A stretch of DNA of 64,000 bases from the NCBI GenBank assembly GCA_006503535.1, contig QYRS01000003.1, forward strand, positions 2,604,001-2,668,000, given 5' to 3'. The notes below the pieces were generated by a model. That model ran no database searches, was not told the DNA's origin, and saw only the letters and a list, made by a program, of their open reading frames with translations. This DNA is from Arthrinium phaeospermum. Its lineage: Eukaryota; Ascomycota; Sordariomycetes; Amphisphaeriales; Apiosporaceae. Position numbers and translations under genes: made by a program. Positions 49,248 through 61,836 of the stretch are shown in pieces (position 1 is the stretch's first letter; every line of letters begins with the position of its first letter).

Positions 49248-50686
49248 ACGCATACATCCTCTCCTACATACATGCAACAGGCATCGTCGGGTTGCACAGG
49301 GTGTCGTCATCCCCTGCCATTGGACCAAGGGAAGAGAGGGCCACACGCACTTTGCATCTTTCTCTGTTTTGGGTAATCCGGAAGAGGCCTCACCAATCAT
49401 GACGAGCCTTGCTGGTCCTCCGCGCACCTCCATTGGTGCCTCGGTGCTAAGGACCAGAGGCCCCCAATGTAAGGTACAGCTCGAAGGACACAGCAGTCAC
49501 ACAGTACGCAGTTCAAGAGGCAGGCAGAGTCCTGGGCAGAGGACTCCCTCCGGTTCCCTTCGCCCATGCAGTGATGGAGCCCGGCGGAGAAGCAGCAACA
49601 CTGCTCTAGCCTCTCACAATGGCATCATGAAGGAACATGGAAAAACGTGACGGGATGCTGCTTCCATGTGATGTGCCGGTATCTCAGATGGGTGGAGAAA
49701 CTTTAAGGTTGCTAGATACTGTTGGTAGATGGGTAGATGGATAGATAGACGATTCCATGGTTATCTTTTCGACGTTCGCCTCCCAAGACAGGGGATTCTA
49801 GGTCAGTCATGTTGTCCGCGATCATCACGGGAAATGCTTGGGTGACTCGAAAGAGAGGGCTGCTGCCGGCTCTGGGGGTTGAGGTTGCACAAAGCAAGCT
49901 GGAGTATGCAGAGGATGGGATTGCCAGGCACGGATTCCGAGCTTTCTTCTCTCCTTTTCTTTTTGCCTCTCTTGTCTTTTCTTCTTCTGCTGCGAAAACG
50001 ACACTGATCCTGATTGCCATTCGTGATACCCGTAGCAGAATTCGTAATATCAGAATGGCCATGCAATAATAGTCCACATGTATGGTGTGATCGCATGTAG
50101 TTCATAGCTGGCTTTCGCTGCGTCGTGTCGTGCCCCTTAGACACCAAGCCTAGAGACTAAGACTAGCAACACCATTCGATCGACGATTGGCGGGTAAACC
50201 ACCCCTGGATAGGCAGTCTACATACAGAGACAAAGGGCTGGCTGGACCATCGACTGCGGTCAACATGAGCATGCATCTATCAGCGAACCGCTGCACCAGG
50301 CGTTGGCGTTGCACTGCTTCGTACATAATCGCCCAGGCAAAAGACGACATAGGGAGGAGCTCCACTCCAACCACTGCTGCTGCTACCTACTCCCTATTCA
50401 ACATAGTCCAGCTCATATCAGGCCCCCAGCGATCAATCAATCGTCAGGTGGTTCGCAATTGCTAGTTTCATGGCGAGATGCAATAGTTAATATCAGACCA
50501 TCATTCAATTTGCCGCTGGGGTAGTGAGGAGAAACCCCCACGTTGTGAAGCGTCAGTCCACTTCCCATTTCCGTCCTGACCATACAGTAGTGGGACGAGC
50601 GGTTCTCCTGTAACCCTGGGAGGTAGTGGTGGTGAGAAGTTACATGCAGGCGAGACAACCAAGTACGCTGCAACCTGGTAGAGCAG

Positions 50687-50710
50687 GAGAGAGAGAGAGA
50701 GAGAGAGAGA
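50687..50710. repeat. (GA)n microsatellite
   Basis: Twelve uninterrupted GA units; purine-rich on the plus strand. Confidence 0.9.
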
Positions 50711-50988
50711 CTGGGCGAGTCTTCGGTGGCACCGTCGCTGTGTATCTGGCTGTCTTCAGCGCCATGCGGCCTCTTCTCTGTTCGGAAAGAAGGCAAAAAG
50801 CAACGGGCTCAATATATCGAAAGCAGTCACTCCCCTAGTGATTCACACAGAAACGGCACGGTAGGCATTCGCCCAAGGCGCACACCCAGGCACGTACGTA
50901 CGTCCACAGTCCACAGTCTAGAAGGAGAATCCTAAAACACAGTGCAGTAAGAGAGAGACAGCCGCTCGCTTGCACGGTGCTGCGAGAA

Positions 50989-51004
50989 TGAGTGAGTGAG
51001 TGAG
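50989..51004. repeat. (TGAG)n microsatellite
   Basis: Four TGAG units followed by degenerate copies. Confidence 0.8.
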
Positions 51005-51894
51005 TGCGTGAGTCCGGGAATGTACGTACTCTGGAGCCTGCTTGGTGCTTTTCTTGGCTACCGACGTAACCCTCTGGGCCTCTGCAAGTATCCCTGCCTG
51101 CTTTGGGGGCAGCTTCAACGTGGTCCGCGAGAGCGAGCAGATTTTCTGTCGGCACACCCAACGCAGGATTTTTGTCCACTTGGGAGATTAGCCATAGCAG
51201 CACACCATGGGGCTTGCTTCAGCAGATCGACACCCCCCCTTGAGGGCCCCTGCTCTCAGCCGGCGCTAGTCCGTGCCACCCCTGGTGACCATTGAGGACA
51301 AGGGAAAACTCTTCTGTCTCGAGGCTCGACTCTGTTTTAGACGGTGCACGCCGGTGTCCTCCCAATGTTTGGCATACCCCTTGCTGCGCACTCACACACC
51401 CTACCAGCGAGCTACTGCAGGCGCTAACTGGCTTGGGATGATACATTAGCTGGGCATGGGGGGTGTGCGAGAACTGCACTGTTGCGGGCTGCGTGAGGAC
51501 TGATGAGTCTCTTCATGCGAGTGCCCATCAGGGTCGTCTGCCAGGCCAAGCACTCACGGAGCACGCTACCTGCAATTGCGAGTGGGAATGGCCTTGCTGG
51601 CAAGTACCCCCTCTCCGGCCTGGGACTGGTCTCTGTTAAGCACACCCCCTACTCCAGTAGCGCATGCTCTCTTGAATTCACCATTACTGCAGCGGTCCAC
51701 TCTTTTGGCCGGTTTCCATGTCACTTGGCCCATGGGTCTTCCTCTGCGAGCACACCATCTTCTGGGAATCTTGCAGAAGGATAACCGAAGATCAAAGTCC
51801 ACAAGTACCTTTTCACGCTGATTCACCTACGCCAGGTACTTGGGGGGGACTGACTGGCAAGCCTCCGTCCAGTCACTGAACATCTCCAATACAT

Positions 51895-52158
51895 ATGAGT
51901 CTTCTATTCCTCCACTTCCTGAAGCATCTCTTTCTATTTATTTTGATACAGCTCTACTCTTCACCACCCTCGTTGCTCCTCTTCAACTTGACACTACCAT
52001 ACTTCTACAGAACACAGACTCCAAGGAGACAACAACAACTACAACACCATACCAGACTACTTCCTGACCGAACCATCCTACCATCTTACTGTCGACTCTG
52101 CTCTCTGCCCTGCTCGATAGACTTTCGACCCGCCTTGGAAACTGAAGATCACCAGTAA
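51895..52158 (+). promoter_or_regulatory. Possible upstream ORF in the leader of the Ecl1-type gene
   Basis: An 87-codon frame beginning MSLLFLHFLKHLFLFIL and ending 138 bases before the main start at 52297. It lies in a CT-rich, AC-rich stretch (about 51890-52296) that looks like a transcribed fungal leader. The hydrophobic N-terminus could be real or just the effect of T-rich DNA. If the leader starts upstream of 51895 this frame would be translated first and reduce or condition translation of the zinc protein. Confidence 0.35.
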
Positions 52159-52296
52159 ATACCAAGTCGGATATTGGACAGTTTAGGTCAACCTACCAGC
52201 CAACCTTGCGTTATCAACTCTTGTAGTTGGGGATCGACTCGAACCACAACCTACCTACAACAACCACCTCACTCGAGAACCCCTCCTCCAGTCACA

Positions 52297-52773
52297 ATGT
52301 CTTTCGATCAGTCCTGGGACCACCAATTCTGCCTGTCCTGTGACAGACAAACAGACGGTGCTACCTACTGCTCCGAGTCTTGCAGACTTTCGGACTTTGA
52401 ATCGTCATCCCCCTCGACCATGATGAACACTCGATCTAGCTCGCCCGGCCTGGCTGCCTCGTCACACTCGTGGGCCACCTCGAAATCATCAACAAAGTTC
52501 TACCTCTCACCAGCATACGACTTCACCAATGCCCAGCCCTATGGCTCTACACCTCAACCCCAGTCCCCTCTGGCCCAAAGGTCCGAGATGATGTCGGCCT
52601 CCTCTGGCCGGGCCCTTACACCCTCCAGCTCTCACAGCAGCCTGTGCTCTTTACAAAGCAACTCCTCGACTGGCAGCGACTCTAAACGACTCTCAGAGAA
52701 GGCGAAGAAGCAGCTGAGGGACTACGCCAGCTCGTTCGAACACGCCAAGGTGCAACGCCGCCGCTCTTATTAA
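52297..52773 (+). CDS. Ecl1-family zinc-binding lifespan factor
   Basis: A single exon of 158 residues. The N-terminus has the Ecl1 signature: FCLSCDRQTDGATYCSESCRL with cysteines at residues 12, 15, 25 and 29 (CX2C-X9-CX3C), followed by SDFE. The remainder is Ser/Thr/Pro-rich and disordered, ending with a charged helix KRLSEKAKKQLRDYASSFEHAK. In fission yeast, Ecl1-type proteins are induced by nutrient and zinc limitation and extend chronological lifespan; whether this one does so is inferred. The start at 52297 is preferred over the in-frame ATG at 52174 because the signature begins right after it (MSFDQSWDHQFC). It is the only confident gene in about 21 kb. Confidence 0.88.
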   Translation: MSFDQSWDHQFCLSCDRQTDGATYCSESCRLSDFESSSPSTMMNTRSSSPGLAASSHSWATSKSSTKFYLSPAYDFTNAQPYGSTPQPQSPLAQRSEMMSASSGRALTPSSSHSSLCSLQSNSSTGSDSKRLSEKAKKQLRDYASSFEHAKVQRRRSY

Positions 52774-55700
52774 ACAACACCACCACCACCACCACTCAAC
52801 TTCTTTTGCATCACTTTGCCTTTTAAATTGGATTTAACTCGTCACTCAACCCTATACCCCATCTCGGTTTTCCGGATGACTCAACCAACGACACGACTCA
52901 TTACAACGACTACTGTTTTTGCTTTCATTTTGTTACATTGGAGTTGAACATTGGGCCATACCCGAGGATGGTATGGAACAGCTGTTTGTATAAAAGCATA
53001 TACCGGAGCTCAGCATCATAAAAGTTTAGGGAAGGCATGGAATCGGCCATCTGATGTTCTACACGAGCGGCGCACTCTGGATACCTGGAATTGGACCACG
53101 GTGTACTATGATACAGATCGGAGTATCATTGTGATTTTAGCGGAGCAGCATAAAGAGCTGTCAGGGAATCCTGGCCCAAAGAGGCCTGGACCGTCCCTTC
53201 GACGCCTTTTGGACATTGGAGGGTTCTGGAACGCGAGGGAAAAACGCGAGGAACCTGGCGTGAAGATGGAGGGCCACGAAGCAGCGTGCCGATGGGGCAC
53301 ATTCACTTTTATCAGTGAAGTTCGAGTATCACTCCGAACCTTGGCTGCTCGTTGGCGATTTAGACTAGCTTATTGATATATCACCCTCCTGCCTTCTTGT
53401 CAAGAGACAGATGGCAGGCAGGCAAGCAAAACAATATGAGAACATTTTGATCTCCAACTCTACTATCATCCCCTTCGCACAGTGATCTCGTACTACACAC
53501 TTGCCAGCCCCTCTCGGAAATCAGGTCACGAACGCATGGGAAATAGATGCCCAGCCCAGAACCCGGGTGATCATGACTAATTCATCTGCAGCCTCCTCAT
53601 GCGAGCTAGGTATACGTATGCCGATGGGGAACTCAGGAGCTCTCCCCAGATCAGCACCCAAATGGCCCGACTTCCACTTGGGAGTCTCGCGTTTGTGGAG
53701 ATACCCTCGCATAGTTATGGGGTATACTCAATAGTGCGCTGGCAAATGCTAGCCCAAAGGCCCACGGCTCCACGAACTAACAATGGGTATGCTAACTTAA
53801 TTTTTCCCCAGAGTCGCTCAGAGTCGATCTCGGTTTTCCATACCGGCCACTGCCGATACGGGCAAAAGGGCTTGGGCTTGCCTTAGACCGTCGTCACGAC
53901 ACTACGTACCGTATCAAGTTTGTTGTCTTTTTCCACGATGAGGGGAGGTTCAAGGTTATGGAAAGGGCCCCGACATTCTGACCAATCAGGTTGCTTGAGT
54001 GGCCCATTGAATCATTCATTAACTGCCAATGTTTGCTGTGTATCTAACTTTTTCCCACTCGTTGCATAGAGCCGTAGCCTGAAGCGACTCACCCTCCTGC
54101 CCTCCAGGGATCTGGCCTGTTGTCTGGCGACTCTTAGGTGAGGCACAGGGTCTACCCGCTGGCTCCGGCGTAGGGCTCTTTTTGAGTCTGTGAGGCGTGG
54201 CAATCATGTCGACGGCTATGTAACAGAAAAGCGCTCATGCACGCAGACACACCCATACACAGGGGGCCTGGTTTGTTTGTACAACCAACCACCAGGTAGA
54301 CAAGCATGCAATGTCAATGTGCGCCTCCGGCAACCGGTCCAGTAGGAATGGATGTTTAAGGTCGTCTCTCGGGTACTTATGGCATTGTCGCGAGTTGTTA
54401 TGCTTGAGAGGTTTTTTCCTCGCTCGCCCTATCTATTCGATTCCAGTTCACACAGCATCCACCCAACAGGCCGGACCCTTGCCCAGTATACGGCGGTTCA
54501 GCATTAGACAAACTCTACGGCCTCTACCTCTATTCTAAATTCATCCATGCATCTGGATCAACCCAGCCCAGCCGGGCCCAACCCAGGGCGGACGACCTCC
54601 TCTCCATCATCCCTCTAACGGCTGGGTAGAGCTTAAGGGCTAGTCGAAAGTCAGAAAGCCAAACAGAGAGGGGGGGTCACTTTGGGGGGTTGATGGGTGA
54701 TCGATCACGCCAGCCTGCCAGCTGCTGTTGTTGTTGGCGTTGTTACTGTAAGGAAAATGTTTGTTGGATCTTTTGACTTTGCACATTATTTTCATTAGCT
54801 AACAGGTGCATAACCTTGCGACTTAGCCCGCCCAGCCGTGCTTTTCGATGTCGCCTGCCGCTCGATCTGGACTTGAGTTTGGGCTGAAGAAGTTCAGTTG
54901 ACTTCTTCCAATGGCTTCCCCTACCCTGCCCTTCCCGAGCCTTCCTCGGACCTGGACTGCGGGATATTTCTTTATTAGGTTTTGGCCTGGCAAAGTGCCA
55001 AAGTCAAGCCCCTCAGGCTTCAGGGACACACGATGCTTCGATCGGATCAGTCCACGTCAACAACGCACGCAGCTTTTCAGCCGGGAACCCATTGGTAAGC
55101 ACAAGCGGAGGCACAGGCAGGTAGCACAGCTTAGCACACTTTACGTACTGTAGGTAGGCATATATGCAGGATGGCGTGCTGCAAAGGGGCGGCAGAAAGG
55201 GGATGCTTCGGGTATGCCGCTTATAAAAACTTACAGTGTGTACCTACATATGTCTCTGCCCGGTTCTGGAAGCCCGCCACATAGACACATCGAAACTGAA
55301 GCAGCCAGCAGAAAGAAGAAACAAAAGGAAAAAAAGAAAAGGGCAAGGCTTGAGAGTTGGGATCCAATCAAGGCTCTGGCGGCATTGGGCTCTTCAGCAC
55401 GCCATTGAGGATTTGGCTGGTGCTAAAACAGTCCGGGTTAGCGATTGAGCATAGCCTAGCGCTATTACTACGACGTGAACTCTCTCTCAGACCTCCGGAC
55501 CCCGATTTCGTCTGGATGTTTATTATTGGCGTCATTTCACCCGCAGCTCAATGGGTAATTTCTCCTATGCAAAGTTTGAAGAATTTTTCCCTCTCGTCTG
55601 TTCTCTTCATCTTGTCATGCCAACCAATCGCTAAGTTTGGGCGGTGTTAAATTCCCTGGCGGGGTCCGCGGTACGGGAATGCTCTGGACATGAAATTTCA

Positions 55701-58700
55701 CACAATTAGCCAGCCTGCCTGGTACCTTAGGTAAACTCATCTCATCTCATCTGAGCGCTGCATACAGGCACTGTCTGACTGTCAACTCGGGCGTTTTGGG
55801 ACGCGCACTGCATGGTCTAATGTTCCCTTGACCGAACCAAGGCAACCTTCTCTCCAATCGCAGCCATTGGCAGAAAATTTTCACCTCGTCTTCGGGTCTC
55901 CCTCATTTGCCGCCGCCGTCGACACTTGAGTCTTGACACCGGTAGCCTGTAGGGCCCAGGGGGAGGTGTGCTCCCAGTAAGGACCTCGCTTGGGCTTTGA
56001 CACTCGCTGCCTTTCTGTTTATTTTTGCCGCTGAGAGGCGCTTACATGGATTGCACATAACGAACGACTTCAATACATGGTGCAATGCCTACCTACATGC
56101 TAGCCTACTGCTGCTTGCTGCATCCTCCCAATGCTGTGTGCAACTGATTGTTGCATGAGGCATTGCCGGGCGCCGATCAGCGTTCTCTGCCCAGAAAGTC
56201 GCTCAGAACAAAGGAAAGACTGTCGCAGTCTCGTCCCGTCACTGCTATGCGCCGATCCCTCCCGCCGAATACGACACCAATTGCGCAATATGTTTCTGCT
56301 GCATGTCGACGGAGCAGCAGAGAGGGATGACGACGGCGCCTTCCAGGGACTATGCGCGACGGACGTCGTCGGCGCTACGGACTTTGTTTCGCCCGCCAGC
56401 CCTAAACAGTAGGACATCAAGGTCAGCGCTAGAACGTCAGAGGCTTTGCTGTCCTCAAACGATCGATGATTGTTTTATGCCTCCCTCCCTCACCTCACCG
56501 GCCCACCGTAGAGTGATGCCGGCATGCACACAAGCACACACTGCAGTCAGTCGTTTGTGACCGACCCCGCCCGGGTAAGCAACACGCAGCACGCAGCACT
56601 TGAGTCTCAAGAGGGATCCCGACTCAAGCCCAGTGGATCATCAATTGGAAACAACGGGGAGTGCCGCGAGAGAGGTGAGAGGTACGCATGGAGTCTGATG
56701 CAACAACGGACAAACGAGAGGATCCCTCGCAAGGAGCGATGCGACTCGGCTCGTCGTCCCTCGCTAACATCTAGAACCCCGAGATGTAAGTGCACACGTC
56801 GTCGTCGACGGTTCGAGGTAACCCATCTTCATGCAGCATGGTTTGATTTGCAAATTCCCGAAAGGCCCTGCTGCATCGCCATTGCCCTGTCGCCCTGTAT
56901 CCATAATCGATCGCAGGATGGCTCGGGTTAACCAACAAGTTGATTGTTGGTTTCACTTGGGGGTTGAGGGCCCAATGGGATGCTGAGGCGCCCATTACAT
57001 AAGGTGCATAAGGCTCTGTATTGACCGGGTTTGTTAATAATAGGAGTCGGATAATTCTTGCTAGACCCCTGATCTGCCGGGGACTGCCCTGTCGGTTTCG
57101 CGATCAGTCCCGCTCCCGCTGTGGGCTTACTGGACTTTGTACAGTTACAGCGGTGTTGGATCTCGATGGAGGATCGTCCAGCAGCAAACACCCTCCAAGC
57201 TACCAAATGCCATCTACCGGATCCGTCCAAACAAAACATCGTACCATTCTCATTGCTTCTGATCCCATCCAGGTATTGAATTTGCTGCATCCAGTGATCC
57301 ACTGTCCAAGCAGGCAAAGGGGTAAAGTTTTTCCCGTCGCGACAACAGCAAGCGACGTCAATTGGGAGAGCAAGCAAGCCATAGGACAGGCTGGTATGTA
57401 TCACACTGCATGTCTTCCGATATGACATGTCCGTGCTAGACGAGAACGAGTGACAAGCAATGCAATGCAACCGAATTTTCCGTGTTGGTTGGCGTAGGCA
57501 TTGACTTTGAATGCGGACGGCGCCGGCGCCACCTCTTCTTCATCGTCGCTGTCAGTCAAGCCATTCCAGAGCACCGTTTCCACGCCGGTTTCCGCGGATG
57601 TACCGTACCAATGCCTGGACGCCCTTTGCTGGGGCGCCACGGGTCTCATCAATTAGTGGCACCACGAACCTCTCTGTGCAACACTTGGCTAAGCCTCTTT
57701 TCTTTCTCTGCTTCCGGGCACTGTGCTTACATAGCAGTCGCAGTCGGGAAGCTGCAACAAAAAGAAACACGCAAAACGCCCACGAGAGTGGCTTGCGTCC
57801 ATCTATTATACGACGCTTCCAACGTGTCAGCCACGGAATTCCACCCAGGGACATCCAGAACCCACTCGGCCGAGCTGGTGAGGCATTCCAAAGAGGCAGA
57901 GAAGGGAGCATTCTCACCACGCTTCCCACATTGTCTCAGCGCCATACGAAACATTGGTGATGGCCGACGACGCCTTGGCGTCATTTTCTTTGCTTGTTGG
58001 TATACTCGATCGCATGCCTTACCTGCTTACCTTTCTACACCGTAGACGTCGCCTATGCCAAGCTCGGAAAGCTCTCGTTGCTTCTTACCCGTGCAACTTC
58101 GGTGGGTCTCTCGGTTCAAGACAACTCGCTAGCACAGCATCGTGGAAGCGCACCTGGGGCTTTGCCAAGGCCGACGACGATTCTCTACATACATGCTCTG
58201 TTTCTGGCATCAATGTGTCGACTGAATGCTGAATCCATGTTGTGCAACTGCCTAGTTGTCACCATTGTAGAGGACAGACAGGTGCCACCAGGATCTCACG
58301 GTATCACTTGATCTAGAACACTACCAATTACGGAGACCCAAGGGAGCCACTGCTGGTCTCAGCCCGGCGCCGACTACCGAGAGGTGAGGCATCACCGCAT
58401 TGTGTTTGTCCCTTCCAGAGCGACCTGACGCAAGGCACGAATAGTCGTAGGTAGTGCGCAGGAACCATCCATCTGCCTGACCGTACCTACAGTAGCTTCC
58501 ACCTACAGTGATTCAGGGTGAAGAGATTTCCATCGTGGACTCCGAATTGTAGGAACGCATGATATTGGACTGGAGTAAGAGGAGTTAAGAGGCTGATGTG
58601 GAACCGGTAGTGAGGCGGAAGGCTGACCCGTACCAAAGTTGAGAGGCCGATTCCATCTTCCCCGAACAGACTACTGAATTCCAGAAGCTCACAGGTAACA

Positions 58701-60589
58701 ACGCATTGATGCCTTGCGTGTCCACCGTCAACCATGCACCACCACAGCGCGCTCGACTTACAACGCAATGAGCTGAGGCGGCCTCAACCAGCTACCCTTG
58801 CGAAAGGGGGCGGTATTGTGTGGTTTTTTCCAACTTCTGGTTGTGCGTGGTCAGGCTAGATGCCAAGTGTCGGCGATGGTGTGACTAAAAGTATCCAACA
58901 ACGAAGTGAGGTTTGTTTGAAAATTTTCTTCGTCTGTGAGTCTGCCCAGTCCTAGTTATCCTGTTTCTACCGGTTGCTCGCTATGCATTATAGTACGGCT
59001 ATATTAATATGCCAGTCATCGTCGCCGTTGACCGGCCTGCCGGCTTTTTTTTTTCTGGGTACAGTATAGAGAGCGGTCCCACCATAGTGACTCAAATGGC
59101 CGTTTCAGCAAAGGTGGAAAAGAAAAATCCAATTCATCTCGAGTTTAGGCGAATAGGGAAGCCACCCGTCCCCTGGAATACTCCATTGTTTCTCCCTCCT
59201 TTGCTGTCATATCCTACACAGGGCTGCATTCCTAGCGATTCCACACATCGAACAGGTTGCTGGCGACCTTGTCCTGGTTCGCAACTCGTGGCAGCGTGGC
59301 AGCGTGGTTGGTGGCTCCTGGCCTTTTGGCTCTCTCCTGGCTCTCCTGGCTTGGCCGGGGCTGGGAGGAGCCAACAATCTTGATGAAAATGCCCGCCCGG
59401 ATCGGATTCCGAGGTCCACACTGTGTGTATGTCCAGAAACGCAGGTACGAGTAATCGATGCGATGGATCTATCATATTACACACTGGAATTCCTTATTGT
59501 GTCTTTGACGGGAAACAAGTATCGTATTGTAAAGAGTGAGTGTTGAAAATTTTTCACCGTTGTGTTCAGAGCTTGGTCCACGTGGTACTACGTGCTTATG
59601 TTTCGGACAGATTATACAGATTCCCTTGGATCAAAATAGAACCAGCCAGTGGCATCCGCGACGTGTGAAGTGAGTACGTGCAAGTGCTCAGTGTTCTGTA
59701 CTTAGCCGGGGCGGCCGCCAAAGGATCCCAGACAGGCTGAGACCTGACTCGGGATTAAGCATTTTTCGGACGTTGACACCACCCAAATAAGATAGATATC
59801 TAAGATGTGTACTGTGTGCAGCAGCGTGCTATATCGGGTGAGATCTGGTTCACCGAAACCGACTACATGCCTAACTAGAGAAGAATACCACCTTTGCTCT
59901 GATCCTCGTTAATTATTGCCATTGGGCGGCTGTTTCACCACGTACGATTCGATTTGGACAGTGTATAGTGGCATGCACGGCTTGGGGATTCTGGATTCTG
60001 GGAACTTGGGAGGGAACCACACATGGCTATAGGAACTCCCCCGAGATGGGGCACGATGGAGCCTCACGCTGGGCCTCGCACGCCCCGGCGTCCTCGTAGG
60101 ACGGTAGGGAGAATGGGCTGGCATGTTCAATAGATCGACACCGTCTGGTGGAATAGGTACGTAGGGCGGCCCGTTCCCGAGTTCTGGCCCTATTTTTCTC
60201 GAGCGAGTGCTACGCGTAGTGGGAGAGTGCTATGTAACAGCAATCGCTACGGGTCCACGAGAGGAATAGCGGTCGAATGTTCTTGTCTCCAGCCTGAAGG
60301 GGCCTGACCGCCGGGCTTTACGGTAGCGGACGGGATACGTCGGGAAACGGGGGGAAACGGGGGAAATCAGTTTGTACGCTATTTGGCTATGTGAATGAAT
60401 GCTACCACTGTCGCAATTTTTGTCCCATCCAGCAAGGCCGGGGCCGCATATGCAAATTTGCACAGTACGCCGCAAACAGGGCCAAGCAGTCCCATGCGTG
60501 TTTGGCAAACGTATAACAATTGCATCAAAATCAAAAACCTGCCGGCTGGTGGGGCTGGACATTCCGGTTTCAACCCGTCCATGTCCCTC
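52774..60589. other. 7.8-kb gene-poor region
   Basis: No gene I can support. Starts with the 3' UTR of the Ecl1-type gene, including a (CAC)n run at 52779-52794. The largest open frames (about 180-190 codons, at 56928-57470 minus and 57482-58045 plus) are unrecognised and overlap other frames. Simple repeats include CATCT (about 55738-55752), and tandem GTGGCAGC and CTCTCCTGG units at 59288-59350. Confidence 0.55.
52779..52794 (+). repeat. (CAC)n in the 3' UTR of the Ecl1-type gene
   Basis: Five CAC units starting 6 bases after the stop codon. Confidence 0.8.
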
Positions 60590-61836
60590 TTATGACGTGA
60601 ACAACTGCAAGGCGTCGAAGCCTTTGGCGAGGACGTCTTCCCCGCCCGCCATGGCAAACTCGTACTCGAGGTCCGGCTGGGCCTCCCGGTAGAGGGCGTG
60701 CTCCTCGCTGGCCATCTTGAAGTTGTACGCGGCCTCCTCGTCGCTGATGACGTTCTTCTTGAGGCCGTTGGCGGCGGCGGCCTCGACCTGCAGCTGGTGG
60801 CGGCAGCCGCGGTCGAGCAGGCCGAACATGAAGCCGGCCTCGTCGACGGTGGCGCCGACGGTCAGCAGGCCGTGGTTCATGAGGATGGCGCCCTTGTTGC
60901 GGGCGCCCAGGGCGTCGGCGATGCGCTCGCCCTCGTCGGCCGCGAAGACGATGCCGCCGTAGCTGGCGTAGACGGCGTGCGCGTCGTGGAAGTTGCAGAT
61001 GTCCTGCGACAGCATGTCCAGCGGCCGCGCGAACACCGACCACGCCCGCCCGGCGTCCGTGTGCGCGTGGCAGATGGCGTGGATGTCCCCGGGCCGGCGC
61101 TTGTGTATCGCCGAGTGGATCAGGTAGCCCGCCGCGTTGGCCGTCAGAGCGTTGGCCGGCTTGCCCCCGCCCACGATCTTGCCCGTCTCGATCTCCAGGC
61201 AGATCATGTGGCCCGCCGTCAGCAGGCCGAAGTGCACGCCCAGGGGGTTCATCCACATGTACCCGTGGTGCTCCGGGTCCCGCACCTATGTCGAGACGGC
61301 TGGCGTTAGCATTGCTCTTTTAGGATTACGAACCACATGTCCTATGGGGGTGGCCCATGGGGTAGCGTGCACTTGCGGCCACAAGACATGCTTAGAGGAA
61401 TGCAATAGGTTCGACGTTGCTTACCGAGATGTGCCCGCTCTGGCCCTCGGTGAAGCCATGGCGCGCGAAGAAGCGGAAGGTCGCCGCCATGTGCACCAGG
61501 ATGTGCTTCCGGTGCTCGGTGAACGATGGGAAGGTCGGTATGCCTAGTTTTCGAGCATTAGATCACATACTAGTCCACTACGTCGATAGATAACTTAGAT
61601 CTCAGGAGGAGTAGTAATAAAACCATCGCAAGTGCCCCCGTTGGACAGGCCTGAACCTTAAAGACAGGAAAGATAAGTGAAGACATAGGTGTACCTGGCA
61701 TCACCGCGCCATGGGAAATGGCCTCGAGTGGCGTCTGCTCCTTCTCAACGGTAGTCATTCCATTGTCTTTTACGTCGTCCGTCTTCTTGCTCTGGAGTAC
61801 GGTTGGAGCAAGCTCCGAGATCGCTGACGGTGCCAT
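60590..61836 (-). CDS. Class II aldolase/adducin-domain protein
   Basis: Three exons: 61695-61836, about 61425-61543 and 60590-61285; 318 residues. After a disordered N-terminus, [44 protein letters not shown] opens the class II aldolase fold; the exon 2/3 join completes GHISVRDPEHH. The metal-binding HAH of [13 protein letters not shown] and the later histidine of [11 protein letters not shown] are present, so a divalent-metal site looks intact. Related fungal proteins (for example the Mug14 type) have no settled substrate; sugar-phosphate aldolase or epimerase activity is possible but not shown. The GTG at 61283-61285 is an internal valine codon at the acceptor, not a start. Codon use in exon 3 is very GC-rich. 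Confidence 0.9.

Larger units (their letters stand above)
39590..52296. other. 12.7-kb gene-poor region
   Basis: No gene I can support. The longest open frames (about 210-220 codons near 39886 and 48988) are of simple or skewed composition and have no motif. Base composition is not obviously AT-rich, so this is not a RIP-degraded transposon graveyard. It holds many microsatellites, a C/T tract (40121-40180), a short tandem repeat (47674-47718) and the leader of the Ecl1-type gene at the right end. Non-coding transcripts or long regulatory DNA are possible. Confidence 0.6.

Noticed and set aside
48988..49650. 220-codon plus-strand frame in the gene desert
   Set aside because: Includes a Thr-His run from a CA microsatellite and low-complexity Arg/Ser stretches; no family.
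55541..55610. tRNA-like A-box (CAGCTCAATGGGTAA)
   Set aside because: No matching B-box or cloverleaf stems could be found downstream.
60698..61309. Plus-strand frame opposite the aldolase-family gene
   Set aside because: Antisense shadow; the minus-strand frame has conserved family motifs.
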